The translations under genes and the position numbers were made by a program. A stretch of DNA of 64,000 bases from Tetmemena sp. SeJ-2015 (lineage: Eukaryota; Ciliophora; Spirotrichea; Sporadotrichida; Oxytrichidae): NCBI GenBank assembly GCA_027382625.1, contig JAJKFJ010021549.1, positions 1 to 64,000 of the forward strand, written 5' to 3'. A model generated the notes under the pieces. That model saw nothing but the letters and a program-made list of their open reading frames with translations, made no database searches and had not been told where the DNA came from. Shown piece by piece: positions 46,044-59,970 of this stretch. Numbering within the stretch: the stretch's first letter is position 1; each line of letters begins with the position of its first letter.

Positions 46044-48940
46044 ATGCTTGATTAATCTAAGACGCACCTTCCTCATGAAATTAAAGTAAGCATCCAAACT
46101 TACAAACACTAGAAAACTAAATCAAGTGTCATCTAAAATACTCCCTATCAAGGACTTAGCCTCAGATCTCAAACACTCTGACCGCTGCAGTCAATTGAAT
46201 GAAAGACCAAGGATTTCTCAGAACTGAGAAAGAAATTCATAGAACTCAAAAATAATTCGCAAAATAAGCAGCAAAACTTGGAGCAAGACTTCTCATTTTA
46301 TTTAATTACTCTATAACCAAGAGGCTATCGACAGTTAGGGGATAGCACATGAGACTTCAGTTAAATTAAGCAGTAAAGCAATTGCTTAATGACATCCAAC
46401 CTTCTCCTAAGCGAGTGAGGTAACTTGCACCTTTAAATATCAATCCTCCTTAAATCGATCGTTTCAGAATAAGCATGTCAGGCTTCAAATCAAAAGCTTA
46501 AAATCCTACACGAAACATCAACGAACTATCTGGTAATGAAAGTAGCATCAAACCAGAAAATATTATGTCCAGTAGCAGCCTAGAAGATAGTTTTTATAAA
46601 ATTCCTTCTTCCATTATCAAATTATATTTATCAGTCCACCAAGTTTAAATCTAATTTCAATAGATAGCAGTCAAACCAGTCCAAGCCTGACAATTAAAAC
46701 TCGAATTTAGATCTCACCTCGTCCTAAAAGCCTAGCTCCAAAAATATAGAGAAAAGAAGATTTTTAAATCGCACTATAGATTTATTAAATACTTATTTTG
46801 TTTTATCCGATGGTAGGAAATAATTTGAAAGCTTCGTTATCAGCCCAACTAACTTAGAGCTATAAATAAACTAAAGCAAACCATAGGCTAGTCATTAAGA
46901 TATTTTAGCATCTAAAGGCAAAAATTTAAGCTACCCTGAAGCAACTTTTTCTCCAATTGCTGCAAGTAAATTTGCTAACAAAATTACAACAAAGATTCCT
47001 CAAGTAAATTAGAGTAGAAATAGGGAATTATTTTATTATATTTAAAATAGCAACTAATAGAGCTATAGCTTGTTGAACATGCCAAAGAGCAAGTATTCAA
47101 TACTTGATTTGATATCCGGAAAGGCTTTTGAGCACGTGATTTCTTCCCCTCAATAAAGTGTCTAGCAAGACTTCTCAAACTATATAAGGATAGAAAACCC
47201 TCATGATTTTTAAAGATAAGAGAAATAAGAGACACCACATAATTAAGATGAGATCCAGCTCATTTAAATACATTTTAATATTTTTATTGAGAAGCAGAAG
47301 GGATCTTTAATATTTTATAATAATCGATCTTTAGAATCGTAGGGAAAGTTCGAACAGTATGCGATTGAAAATGTTATAGATTTGTACATTTTTATAAAAT
47401 AAATCTAAGTTAGAGGAAATAGAACTTATAAATCAGAGTGATATGACTGGAGTGTTTTAAAGTCTGGTGGACTTCAATCTCAATTCTCTTATATATGTGT
47501 TAATTTGTAACTTAGACTAACTTTTCACAGTCTATTACCCCTATTATCAACAAAAGTCTTGAAAATCTTCATTAGCAGCCTATTTATATTATTCTATTGC
47601 TGAGGAGTTGAATGATGACACAACCAGAAACTATCCTCTTTTATTTTCTTTGAGATTTAAATTAAATAATTAAGGAAATAATTAGGTTATAAATCTTAAT
47701 TAAAATATGATATAGGATTTGAATGCATTAGCGAAGAAAGAACTCCCATAGAAAGACAATGAAGCTGAAAATTCTTTCTCTAAAATTGCTGCACTAAACT
47801 CTTATTGTTGAGAAAATTCAAGTTTAAATTCAAAAATTGAATGATTTGAGTTTTGAATACCTGAATGACAAAAATATCTCTGATCAAACTAGAGGAAGGG
47901 AAAAAAGAAAGAGGGAGTTGAGTTTAAATTTGCAAGTTTAGAACACATTCATACCCAACCTTATAAAATTCACAACTATCTAGCGGAAAGATCTGCAAAT
48001 GTCTCCAGTAAATGGAGGTTAGAATAAGTTTGACGTACTCTAGACCTTATCTCCATCAAACTAGAACTTCAAACTTCCTAGTGTATTTAACAAATCAGTT
48101 CTAAACAAGCGCCACTCTGACTTGAACCTATCATTTCTTTTCCAAGCTCAAACTTAGAAAACTGTGAGAGAGATAGACTAAAGGAATGCTTAATTTGAAC
48201 CTATAAATAGCAATAAAAGCATTGAGAAGTAGGATGAATAAAGTTCTCATGCAAATATTGTATAGTTCTAAAATTCCTCATCCAGACTAAATAACATATT
48301 GGCCATTTCAAAATCTAGGAATACATAGCAGAGTCCTCTTCATAATGACAAAATAACTACTTCTAATTAAAGTATTTCAAAGACTAACATCGGCTATCAA
48401 AAATAATCCAAAGCAGAGAGCATGAGGCTGAAGTTTCAAGCTATCAAAGAGAAAATTTTACATTTAAATATGCTTTTGTATTTTGACTGAGTTTAAGAAC
48501 GGAAATTTACAAATTATAAGTCAAGAGAACCTGAGCCTAGATAGGAAAATTATGGATCATGTGAATTTGCATAGTGAGTTCTTAAGTTTATAAATCTTAT
48601 ATTTGCTATTTAAAATTTTATTGAAAATGTAAACTAGCTTGGAAAAGAATTATAGATGCAACCTTTAGAGCTTGCAACTTAGGAATCAAAGCTGATAATA
48701 GATAAATTAAAGCATCCCAGAAAGCTTACTCTAGCTCAAGGTGATTAAGTTACGACTCTCGAAGATTCCTTTAAAAGTTTCTTCCCTAAGGAAATTCATT
48801 CTACTAGAAACGTACTCAACTATACTGAGCATGCGACAGCAAACTTAGCCAAGAGAAAGACAGTTAAATCTATTCATTCTTCATTCAAGAACCAATTTAT
48901 TCATTTTATAAAGATTTAATTAATCCTTGAGCCCTGAAAA
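46044..48940 (+). CDS. Long Ser/Asn/Gln-rich uncharacterised protein
   Basis: ATG 46044 (MLDQSKTHLPHEIKVSIQTY) begins a chain of coding blocks on the plus strand: DFSELRKKFIELKNNSQNKQ (46210), SGFKSKAQNPTRNINELSG (46470), a long continuous block at 46640-47450 with RRFLNRTIDLLNTYFVLSDG and YSLLNMPKSKYSILDLIS, then LPSVFNKSVLNKRHSDLN (48070), AESMRLKFQAIKEKILHLNM (48410) and LIIDKLKHPRKLTLAQGDQ (48690). The stretch near 47270-47400 (FIEKQKGSLIFYNNRSLES, FEQYAIENVIDLYIFIK) looks like a folded domain. Frame changes between blocks indicate IESs. Composition suggests a largely disordered protein. It may continue into the block at 49680. Confidence 0.4.
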
Positions 48941-49679
48941 GCAATCTAATCCTTATAGAAATTATTTAGAGTGAAGATTCTGCCGAACGGTTCTCAGATT
49001 AAATGTACAAAGAAGTTAAGTACTTTACTTGATAGGATTTTAATATGAAACTTATTTTTTTAATTTTCAACGAGAGACCCTTGTGAAGAAGTTCTATCGC
49101 ATTATTGATTTAAGTATTAGGTCTCATATGCATAAGCAGACAGATATTTATGTAGATATCTGCTCTCAAGATGGAATATAAATAAATATAAAAGTAATTT
49201 TTTAAATTGCAGTTGATAAATTAGAAGAAATATCGATTGGGTAGGGAATGCTAATTCTCCTAAAGAGGGACTAAACATACAACTAAAGCCACTCTAAGTT
49301 AGAGGTATGAATATATTATTTGTGGGGTGACATTTAAATCTCAATTCTCGAAGTGTTAATATCTTTAAGAAGCAACTTACTCAACCTAATTATTTAAATT
49401 TTAAATGAGTCTTAGTAAAATGTTGAGGAGGAAGGGGATTAGAAGACAGAAACACACTTTGCAGAAACTTAGACTAACCTTAAATATTTTTTATAAAGAA
49501 AGAATTAAATCAATTCTTAAGTTAAAATGAGTTATGGGACCAAGATGAAGTTGCTTATTACCTGCTTTTGTATAAGAGTCTGGTGTATTAGTCTATCATT
49601 AAAAGATATGGCTATCTCAAAAAATCTTCTGCTAAATTCAATCTCTGTATTTTAGTATTCATTCTATAGCAAATAAGTT

Positions 49680-52204
49680 TATTGAGGGGATTACTTTCTA
49701 AGTACTGAGCTTTGACATGGGGATGTCTGCACAAGTATTAAACTTTATGGGTCTCAACCCCATTACAGAAAGGGATAAGCAAGTTATTATTTATTGGAAG
49801 GACTTCATCAGAATATTTGGGCTGTTCATCGATCAAAAGAATTACCTAGACAGCAGGTGGGAGTTCATTTTGAGCTTCCTGTAAATCAGGGATTTATAAG
49901 GAATATTTTATTTAGGGATAAATATGAACTGGAGGACGAGAAATACATTTACAGAAGAGTAAGAGAATTCAACTACAACAAAGAAGTTCTTTTTATTTTT
50001 AAATCCGCATAGAAGACACTCTCTTTTCGTTTTGGAGCATAATTATTCTCATAAAATTTGATTCAAGATAAAAACATATTGCTACTTTATATTAAAATAG
50101 CAAGGAGATTCTAAATTTCAACGAATAAGAGAATAAAGTAGGATCAGATGGAAACTAGGTTGTTGAATAAAAGTAATTTGAAAATATGATAACCTCAAAG
50201 AAACTAATTGAGCACTTGTCCCAGAGGATTGAGGTGTCAAGCACAAACGAATTAATAGACTTTTTATTTGAATTCTAATGAATAATCGAATATCTTCAGT
50301 CAGAATACTGAGTAAATGCAGGAATATAATAAAGAAATTAAATCATCACTAAGATGAGAAGTCAAGTCACTCCTTAAGCCTCTCAAAACATTTAAAGTAA
50401 TTCCCATCATCTCCCTCCATTTTAACCTTGTCATAGTTTTCTCTGATAAGCAATACTCAGCTGAGAGTCAAAAACTGGTAAATACTTCAAGTAGAAAGTC
50501 ACCAATCATTGGTTATCACAACAATACCAAGAAGAAAAATAACCATGGGAGCAGCGTAGATACCAATTAGCAGCAGCAAGTTCATTCTTCCCAAGGCTTT
50601 AATTAAAATGAAAAGGGTGATAATTTTGGTGCCAAGAAACTACCGATCCCCAATTAGAGTACCAATCATAATCAGAGTTAAAACTCTGAAAATTCTAGCA
50701 AATAGATAAGAGAATTCAATCCCTATAAAATCATTGAAGCAAGAGAATTGGCTCGCAAGTAAAGTGAGGAAGAAAAAATTGCGAAATTATCAATAGCCAA
50801 GTAATCTTTTCACGTATAATGGAATCGCTTATAACCAAGCCAATCTTATTATAACAGAGATAATATTTGTAAATCTATTACTAAATAAATTTTTATCCTA
50901 AGAATAATTCTGCCGGATCCAATAAGCCGATTTCAACTTAGCAGAAAAGAGAAGAAGAAAGTTAGAATAAAATTGAAAGTTGTGACGTTAGTTTTTCTCT
51001 GAATGACATCAGCCAGACTTAATTTTTCAAGAAGGCAAGTGATAAAAATATTAACCAGATCTTCAATACTCTCATCCATAAGAAGCAAAGTGGGAATTTA
51101 GAAGAGAAGCATGAAATACTCAAAAATTAAGAATAACCTATTGAGACAAAGAGCAGTAAACAAGAAGCTGAAACCGGTATTTTCTAATTAAAGCAGGACT
51201 CAATAAAAGAATTGCACGCATTTCAACTCACATAGAGACTAAGATAATCTCAAAACGAGAGTGGAGAAAGTGATGAGAGAGAACATTTAGCGATGTTCTT
51301 TATGAATGGAGGCAATCTGAGCGCTATCAACTCCTTACAAAACAGTGCTAGAAATCCGCCTGCGGATCCCAATGAGAAACGAGAATCTTCTTGACTAGTG
51401 GAATCCTAGGAGGGCTCAAAAGAATGTCTACAACTCAAGTGATCCAAACGAGTGCCCTTGGCTAGTAGATTCCTTAAATATATAAAAGGCCTCTAATTAA
51501 ATGTCTCCAAGCTAACTGTACCTGAATTTCATAGACCATGATCAATTCACAAGTTAGACAGAGAAGCGGTCTCATTTCCATTAGTTCTCTTCAGATGATG
51601 GAGGGCCAATGATGTAGTACGGAGGCATGAGTGACTAAGCAGTCACAAATGAAGATTTGAGAATGAAGTTTGATGAGGAGGCAGTGCCTTTCACTCATAT
51701 GGTTGGCCAGGCTTATCGCTATTTCTCTGAGTCAAATATCCAATATCCAAAGAGCCATTTCGCTAAGGAAAGCTTTCTATCCGGAACTTGTTTCAAGCAT
51801 CATCCAAGAGAATGATCATTTATATTTTTAATTATCGTTTAATGAAAGTATTCGCCAAGAGCTAGAAAGGATAAACGAAAAGCTCAGGCAATCTAAACTT
51901 AAAAACAAAGCTACTATTTAAGAAATGCAAAAGCATATTAGCAAGCTTGCAAGTGTAAGCATTTTACAATTTTGATAAATCTTTTTAGGAAAAATAAAGA
52001 CTTGGTTCTGACCTTAACGAACTTCGAATCGAGATAAAGGAATCGGAGATAAAGCTCAATCATTATTCTGATATGTATGAGAAGGAGAAGAGAGAGAAAG
52101 ATGAGATAATATTCGCATTCAAGCAAGTATTTGATAAATCAGCAGCTCAAGGATACTTAGACTACCTCTCAAGTAAATTGAATCACTATTGGTTTTCAGA
52201 TTGA
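49680..52204 (+). CDS. Uncharacterised protein with C-terminal coiled coil
   Basis: Coding resumes at about 49710 with MGMSAQVLNFMGLNPITERD and VIIYWKDFIRIFGLFIDQK, a helical stretch that looks folded, followed by DKYELEDEKYIYRRVREF. After AT-rich interruptions come a low-complexity block (50430-50810), a charged block (50900-51395, FFMNGGNLSAINSLQNSAR), an acidic block (51540-51815, LYLNFIDHDQFTSQ, MVGQAYRYFSESNIQYPK) and a coiled coil (SFNESIRQELERINEKLR, IEIKESEIKLNHYSDMYEK) ending at TGA 52202-52204. It may be the 3' half of the gene at 46044. No family recognised. Confidence 0.4.
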
Positions 52205-52231
52205 TGCGATTCTTAAATAAAAACTTTAAAA

Positions 52232-54678
52232 TCATAGCATGCCATACTTTTCCAATTCTGCATTTAGAATTCTTTCATGCTCAGAGCTTGCGTTTACAAT
52301 TCTTTCTGATGCTTTTGCTCTTTCAATACCGAATATTTTCTCCAGTCTCTTTCTTTCATTTTCATCTCTTATTTATTTTAACTAGCTCTCCCTCTCTGCC
52401 TCTGCTCTTTGCTCTTCCTCAAGTATTAGGAGTAACTCAGTATTATGCTTTTACCTGAGCTGCTCAATATACTTATGACCCTCCAGTCTACTCGCTCTCT
52501 TTTTCATTGACTTATTTTTGTTTCGATTATGATTAATTCTGAATCCGACTTCTTGCGTACCGCCTAAAGTATGTTGACTGTTAGCACCAGTACGAGTCAT
52601 ACCTTGGTGAGTGCTTGGAATCAACTATGGAGATGAAAAGCCGTTTTAAAATGAGTTGCCTGCATCAATGCTATGCTTCTTCTAAAAATTATATTACAAA
52701 ATTTTACATAGGATAATAACTTCTGTTTCTTAACTAGTACTAAATAAGTGCTGGTTTTTAAATTGATTATTATTTATATTCCTCAAATTTTACTTTACTT
52801 TACTTTATTTACAAAATTCAAACTGCTTACAGCTGATTTGAGGCCTGTTGTTTTCATCTTTTCAAAGGTCTCCATCATCTTTTGCTTCTGAAGATCCGCC
52901 TGCTTTCTCATCTCTCCTCTTGCAATAAGTAATGCCTCCTTTTCTTATTTGAGCTGCTGTGCTCTTACATCTTCGCTTATTATCTTTTCGAAAATCTTCT
53001 CTCTCTTGTACTATTAGATCTTTTGTATTCTCTCCACAGTTTCCTTTCTATCGTTTCTCTTTAAGTTTTCAAACTCTTTCCTCAACCTTAGTTGTTCATC
53101 TCTTTGCTATTATGAATTATAAAATTATAGCTTTAATTCAATCGTCCTAATATTCTTTTTAAGTGATTATTGAATACTGAGTCATTTATACTTTTGAGTC
53201 TAACTTTTGTCTCTTGTCCATGATGATATTCTTCCTTTACTCCTCAATGGATATCATATTCTTAATTACATCCTCTCTGTACTTATTTTTCTCCATCTCC
53301 TGCTGATGTCTCAACTTTCTCTCTTGCTCTGCTTGCATATCCTGCTATCTTTTTCTTTCCTCAGCAATTCTCTAATTCCTCAAGAACTCCTCCTTCCTCT
53401 GCTCCTCAAGCATTTAATTCTACAACTTTACCTATTCAATCTACTGAGCTTTCTCCCTCGCTAGCCTTTCATTCTCAAGTCGTTCCTCTTCTCTCCTTCT
53501 CTCGAACTGCAGTCTCTACTCTTCGGCCTGTCTTTCTTTCTCTGTAAACTGCCTCCTCTAAAGCCTCAACAGCTCCTCCTCCTTTTATCTGACCTGCGAT
53601 ATCTTCCTCTCCTTATCCAGTCTTTTCTACTCAGATTCCATTTACTTAGCTCTCCTCTACTGCTCAAGGAATTCTCTTCTCTCCTAATCTCTTCGCTCCA
53701 TTTCTATACGCTTTCTTTCCACCTCTTCTTACTGTTACTTCAGAATCAATTCAGTCTGCTGCTAAAACTCTAGTTGTTTGCGCTTGTTTTCTTCTTCTTT
53801 CATCTTCAGTTCCTTTTGCCTCAGCAACTCCATTTGTCTTTGCTATTCTGCAAGCTCCTACTCTTTCTTATATTACTCTGCCTGCTTCAGTCTCAATTCC
53901 TCTGCTTCTTGGAGAGCTATCTGCCTCTTTCGTTCTTCCTCTGCTGCTTTCTTGGCCTCTGCCTCTTTCTATTTGTAGAACAGCTCTTGCTGCCTCCTCT
54001 CTTCTCTTTCTCTTTCCTTGCGCTGCTTTTCATCATTCTTGTCTCTTATTTCTTGCATTTTCTTCTCATACTCCATCATCTATTCTAACTCCTTCTGCTG
54101 CTTCAGCTTGATCTTCTCAAGTGCTCTCCTCTCTTGTTCAAGCATTGCACTATCCATCTTACTAGGAGAAGTAAAAGCCACAGCTGAGGAGAGTCGAGCG
54201 CCCTTGCCAGCTGAGAGTTAGTTATGGCCACTTCCCCCGCCACTCAGTTGCTTTGACATTTGGCTGTTAAGAGCAATATTACGCTCTGGGCTCCAGAGTC
54301 CTTGCGCCTCCTCCCTTATAATGTTGTTCCTTTCTTGATTGAGGATTTAGAGTTTCTCTTGGCGCCTTTGCTCAAAGTGTTCGTAACGCAGCTAAAGAAT
54401 TTGCTGAGTAAGTTGGTTTGCCTCTACTCCCAAGGACTTCTTAAAGCGTTTGTGGGTTACGAACACTATTTCCTGTGGATCTATGCCCTGCCGTCGACAT
54501 GCCTCCAAAGAACGAGGGGTATTTATCAACTAAGCATCCTTCGAACTCTCATCAAAGTTTTCCAATGATATGTAAAACTATAAGAAATAAAGGAGGATAT
54601 TCGTTTCTAAAGAGCATGTAAATTAGAGAAGAGAGGAAAAAATGGAGATTGCAGCATTTTCATTCATACCTTACCCAT
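52232..54678 (-). CDS. Trichohyalin/plectin-homology-like coiled-coil protein
   Basis: ATG 54678 (MGK) is followed by an intron of about 90 bp, then FYISLENFDESSKDAQL and the motif NTPRSLEACRRQGIDPQE, a phrase I associate with ciliate axonemal or cortical coiled-coil proteins. From about 54180 to 53210 it is one long Glu/Gln/Arg/Lys coiled coil (EQERRALEKIKLKQQKEL, RQMELLRQKELKMKEEEN, LARAKEKAQQ-type heptads). After an IES or intron near 53110-53210 the helix continues (LRLRKEFENLKRNDRK), then a Gly/Thr-rich patch and a last helix (IFGIERAKASERIVNASS) to TGA 52234-52232. About 780 residues. Probable role in cilia or cytoskeleton. The stop is 27 bp from the convergent neighbour. Confidence 0.6.
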
Positions 54679-54904
54679 GATCTAGTTTTATTCTTATAAA
54701 ATATTTTAGTTGATTTACAAGTTCTCCTCAAAATAAAATACAACAAGGAAAATACCATTATTTCATGAACTATCCAAATTATAAAAATGTTGTCAAAACC
54801 AAAGTTAGATAATTCAATTATGCGCTCAAATCCTTCAAATTCTCAAGACCATTTCAAAAACACATGCAATTCTCAAAGTCAGCCAATCTCAAAACAAAAA
54901 ACTC

Positions 54905-56771
54905 TCAGATACTTGGTCCGTATCCAAAAGCGTCATACAGAGGCTCGTTCAAGTCATAGTTGGCGAAGTTGAAGCCCTTGAAATCTTTTGCAAATGTGCC
55001 AAAGCTCTTGAGTTCTCTCAGTTTAAGCTTTATCTAGCTCTCCGTGATGCCTGTAGTCAAGTACAAATAGTCAAACACCATCAGCTCCTCAATCTCTATT
55101 TCCTCCAAGTCATCACAAAATTGCCGCAAGAAAGAGTTTTGAGTGTTTGCTGCAGTTCTTGAGTAGTGTGAGGGGCCTTGAAGCACTTGAGGTTTGAAGA
55201 AGTGCTTTGGTTGATGAGAAAAGCAAGAAGTTGAGGCAAGGCTCGATGTGGAGGACCTAAGAGAATCAAAAGGCCCTTCTGCTTGGTTGCATAGAGTCAT
55301 GCGAGCTTGCTCATCTAGCAAAAGGAAAGCTTAGAGGATGCATTTGGGAAGATTAAGTTGCTTAAACCTCTCTGGGTTGAAGAAATGTTCGCAAAAGGAG
55401 ACTCTATCTCATAGTCAGTGTGAATAGCTTGTTCAGCCTCGCCTTCCATTGTAAAATTATTTAAATATCCATATACCTATCTCTGCAGCGTGAAAAAGTC
55501 TTTAACAACTTTGAAGATAGGCTAGGGTTTGCTTCTATCAAAGGGCTTAGGCTTCGATCTGCTTCTAAAGGACTATAAGCAAGAAGAATAAATAAAATAG
55601 GAAAAGCTTAAAAGTTAGAGTGGCAAAGATTATATTTTGCCTAAACTCATTAATTAGAGGTAAAGATAATCTATTTAAAAAAGAGTTTAGGGCAAAAAAT
55701 AAATATAAATATTTTTTCCTATCACCCTTTTCATAAAATCCCTTCAATATTACTTGTTCCTCACAGCATCAAAGAGCTTGAGATACTCAGAGACCATTTA
55801 GTTAGTGATGATTTTATCCTCCAAGACCTTCTTAACTTTGAGTTTGTGCATGTCCTCTTGCACCTTGATGAATGAAGTGAACCAAGTCTCTCCAATAGCA
55901 CGAAGTTCTGAGCATGGAGAGTTTAGGAGAGCCTTCCTCTTGAGTGCTGTCTCCATTTCTCTACGCAAAACTTCTCTGAAGACGCTCTCATCAGCTTTGA
56001 CAAATTGAAAAGGCTGCATGTAGATGAGGTTCGTGCATGAGTTCATTAACTCTTGCTGTGAGGTTCTGACCAAGAGGTAATGGTCCAAGGAAATCTTGTT
56101 GAACCCTCCTTGAGCCTAGATCAAGTTCAGTCGCTCTCTTCTGAAGTACTCCTCCAAGCACACACTAGTAAGTATAGATAATCATCCAATGATTAAAGAG
56201 CAGTATAAATTATAGCTGACACTCATTGACAATACGAAAGATGTTGAGGAAGAGACCATCTTCGTTCTTGAGAAGCGAGTTCTTGTAGTCTTCCTTTGAA
56301 ACAAGGAAACTGGAGTAGTTGTCCGCTAGCTTTTGCAGAAGATGATGATAGGAGCGCATAATTTTCTCAAGTTGCTGTGCAATGATGAAGTTGAAAGGTT
56401 TGAGGTAGAAAGGGGAGAGGGGGTGATCAACTCAGACTTGGAAGCTCCACGCTCCATTTGCTGACCACTGTAGTAGTGAGAAAGAAGTTGATCAAAGTAG
56501 CAGTCTTGAACTCTGAAGTTAGGGATTTTGAAAACTACATCCTTAAAACTCTCACAAGCCTTCTCAAGGTCTTCCTCAGAAATCAAGTTCTTGATCTTGG
56601 ATTAGTGAGAACTGTTTGAGTTTAGACTTGCTCGCAAATCCATCTGGCTTGTGAAATTCCCAAATCTGACTAGTCTAAATCATTGATATTGAAAAGTGTA
56701 TTATACCTCTGGCTGCTAGCTAGCTGATTCTAGCTATGTTGGTTGTTGTTGTTGTTGCGTCTTTGACTCAT
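54905..56771 (-). CDS. Conserved-looking protein of unknown function
   Basis: ATG 56771 opens an Asn/Gln-rich leader (MSQRRNNNNNQHSQNQLASS), a 39-nt intron, and then well-ordered helical sequence: ISEEDLEKACESFKDVVFKI, FNFIIAQQLEKIMRSYHHLL, FLVSKEDYKNSLLKNEDGLF, a 58-bp intron (GTGTCA...ACTAG), EEYFRRERLNLIQAQGGFNK, QELMNSCTNLIYMQPFQFV and VLRREMETALKRKALLN. An AT-rich insert at about 55570-55750 is probably an IES. The C-terminus (EELMVFDYLYLTTGITESQ, FNFANYDLNEPLYDAFGYG) ends at TGA 54907-54905. The folding pattern and few gaps suggest a conserved eukaryotic protein, but I cannot name the family. Confidence 0.55.
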
Positions 56772-56914
56772 CGAAACTCAAGTTAATGATTGATAAATAT
56801 ATCTTCAATTATTCTCAAGTCTAAATTTAAAATGATGGGATCTGAGGGAGAGTTCAAGCATAATAATTGATATAGAGATAATTTAATATTTATTCGGATA
56901 TTATTTTGAGGGTA

Positions 56915-59900
56915 ATGAGTGAGAGAAATAAAGGGAATTCTCGTTCTAACTTCAACTAGGTAAACTAGTCCTACGACTTCTCAGGGATCTACCAGTCGCT
57001 GTCTGATATAAGATTCGGGCTATGGAACGTAGGAAGGAGAGAGGAGTTGTTCAAGAAAGAGATGAGCGAGACTCATGGGCACTACTTTAAGAAACTAATG
57101 GACTAAAAAAGACAGAGCTCCTTCGAGTAAGTAAGGCTGAGAGTTCAAGCAGTTGAGTAAGGTAAAGAAGACCCTAAGAATAAGCTTCTTAATAAAGAGC
57201 AGAAAGCTCCTCGAAAGTAGATTTTCTCAATCTTTGGAGACAAAGATAAGTCAAGGATAGTCGAGGAAGAGGATGAGTAGGAATAGAAAAAGACTCTGGA
57301 GTAGAAGATGCGGAAGTATGTTCCTCCTAAAAAGGAGGAAATTGTAGTGGATAAAGAAAAGGACAGAGTTCTCTCTCTAGTGTCTTCTTCTATCGCTCAA
57401 AAACTAATTGACACTGCTTAAAATCACCAAGTTGTTCAGAACAAGCAAATTGAAAAACTCAAGAATATCTAAAACAAGAAACTCATTACTCTTCTGGTTC
57501 AGAAATTCAAGAATGAAGTGCAATCTACATTTACCGATGAGAATAAAATTTATACGCCTCAGACTTATACAGATCCTTCAAAATTGTCTATTACAGACGA
57601 TGAATGGGTGAAACTCGTTCTCAATACTGATCTCAATTACATGAGCTACTAATGCTTTAAGCTTTTGCTTTCAAATGATAAAGTAATGATTCCTATAGCT
57701 AGAGAGATCTAGGCAGTTCACGGCTTTGGAAAAATAGACAGATAAGAGTTAGAGGATGTTATAATATAGAGCGACAAAGATCTTTTTGTTTAGTTCAGAG
57801 ACCACTCTATAACTTTTGACTAGCTGAAGGCGAGAATAGCAGAGAGACAAGGCCTTGCTAACTACACAGTCTATGATGATATAAAGAAGGATCTTCACCC
57901 CTCAATCACTGAAAATATCGAAGGGTACGACACGACTATGAAGCTCTTGTTCAAGGGCAAAAGCAAGATTGAGGTGAGTGATTTGCTGAGGCCCTTCGCT
58001 GACTGGGAGATCAATCCAAGATGCTTGAAGTCTATCTAATATGTCCACAAGAAAGGTCTAAAGCCTATAACTGTTGCAAAAGGTTAAATTCCTTTTAGTT
58101 CTCCGGAAAAGAGAATCCAGTAGAAAGAAGATGCAACAGATTCAACATAAATTGTTAAAGAGGATGCTTTAAAATAAGAAAGTGAAAATAAAGCAGAACC
58201 GAAGATAAAAGATTCTCAGAATGCTTAAAATGAAGAGGAAATAATAAGGCAAATTATACCTAGAAGGATTATAAATGTGGCTAAGAGTTTGGATTAGAGT
58301 AAACTTACTCGAGGCTAAAAGCAATAGCTCTAATATCAAAAGTTGCACAGAGACTATTAGAAGGATATAGCTAAGGAGACTGCTTTTTATTCTAGCAAAG
58401 CTAATGACCCTGATCCTAAAAATTAGGGTCAAGATAAATTGCATTAAATTTGAATAACTTAGATCATTAAAGTTCAACACCCATATAATTTCATATCTAG
58501 AACTGATTATAGTTTCCATTAAGATTAGGCGAATCAAAGACTCGATGTTAAAGCAAAGAGAAATCTAGAATAGAAAAAAATAGTATCCACTAAGATAAAA
58601 GATGAAGGGCCTGCAAAGAAACTAAGCAAGTGTATTAAACTAATTCAATATTTTATAAAGGAGAGGATGGCTCTACTTATTAGAGAATAATAAGCTTAGG
58701 AGTTTGAGCAGAGAAGAAAGAGCCTACTATTCATCAAGTAGCTGGAACATGGAGGGGTCAGCATGCATTTAGACTAGAGTCACAAAAGAATGTTAGACAT
58801 CAATGACGATATTGATCGAGCAATATAGCTTGATTTAATGAGCAGCGATGAAGAGAGAGAATACATCACAGCAGAGAAGCAAAAGAAAAAGTTAAAAAAT
58901 GTTAACCGCATTTGCAGAGAGAAGGATGAGGAAGAACCTGGGGCAAGCGAGAGACATCTTGATAGACTGATTCTCACAGAATAGGAAAAGAAACTTAAGC
59001 AACTCAGGCAATTAAAGTCAAGCTTCGCTTTAGCGAAGCAAGTCAATGTTTAGTACGCACCTATTTCACAATAGCAATCCAAAAGAAAGTAGAATTCTTT
59101 ATAAAATTTTAAGCATTTAGAGGAGAGAGTGACCACAAACTTAGAAGGTCAGAGCACAGACATGCAGACTCCAGGTAGCTATGATGTGTTGAATCCCTAC
59201 GATAATCAGAAGCTTCTTAAATCAGTCAACGAATTCTCATTAAACCAATCTAGAAACACTAAGCTGCTTTCCCAAACTATGAAAGATTTTAATCCACTTC
59301 AAAATTAGCTCATTTCCACTCAGTCCACAAACTAAACTGCTGGGAATGATGACCTCTAGAATATGATATTCAGGTTAAAGAACCAGATAAATTAGAAATC
59401 CTAAAGAGATAAATCAGGGTTAGGAAGTCTTACTAGCAGCTAGGAGAAGTTTAAACTAAGTAAAATGTCTGCTTCATTTTAAGATTTCGTAAATCAGATT
59501 TTTTATTTAGTTATATCTTTGAATCACTACGGCATACCATTCAGTAAAGAAAATGAGCAATTGCATCAGAGAGAAGTATCTGAGTGGGGTATTTCTAATC
59601 ACATCAACCTAACTAAGATATCAGAGCCAAAGTACTCTTTCCATCAAGTTTCTTAAGCGGAAAACTAATACAAGGAAATATCTTCTCTCAGGAATTCTCA
59701 AGACCATTATTCATCTTTTTAGAATAAACAAATAGCAAGGAATTTATTATCCTTTATATTTTGAATACGAGAAATGAGATTCTAATATCAAAAGTAAAGG
59801 AAGAAGATAGGCTTTAAAACGGAAGGTAAAGTTTGTCTGATTACAAGACTAGTGCCATGCTTCATAGGATGAGTATGAATGGGAATATAAGAGCAGGACT

Positions 59901-59970
59901 CCGCTCCTCTCAAGTATCTGCTAGAAGGACTTTCAGTGAATAGAGAAGCAGGAAAGCTACAGGATTATGA
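56915..59970 (+). CDS. Large uncharacterised protein with EF-hand-like segment
   Basis: ATG 56915 starts a frame that is open for over 1500 bases with TAA/TAG as Gln: SDIRFGLWNVGRREELFKKE, ETHGHYFKKLMDQKRQSS, VVDKEKDRVLSLVSSSIAQK, and EF-hand-like HGFGKIDRQELEDVIIQSD. It meets TGA only inside an IES (58442-58516) and continues with helical, charged sequence (QQAQEFEQRRKSLLFIKQLE, AIQLDLMSSDEEREYITAEK, ERHLDRLILTEQEKKLKQL) into a polar C-terminus. A last segment (SAMLHRMSMNGNIRAGLRSS) ends at TGA 59968-59970 after a break near 59760-59840. More than 950 residues. Likely structural or calcium-related; no family named. Confidence 0.6.
58442..58516. other. IES, 75 bp, pointer CATTAA
   Basis: CATTAA at 58442-58447 and 58517-58522. 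The insert carries an in-frame TGA; excision joins GQDKLH to QDQANQRLDVKAKRN without changing frame. Confidence 0.75.

Noticed and set aside
53774..54088. Plus-strand ORFs rich in Leu, Phe and Ser that look like membrane proteins
   Set aside because: They mirror the Glu/Lys/Arg coiled-coil gene on the minus strand.
53774..54180. Repetitive cttctc/ctcctc runs as a CRISPR or satellite
   Set aside because: The repeats are codons of a coiled coil on the minus strand with no regular spacer structure.
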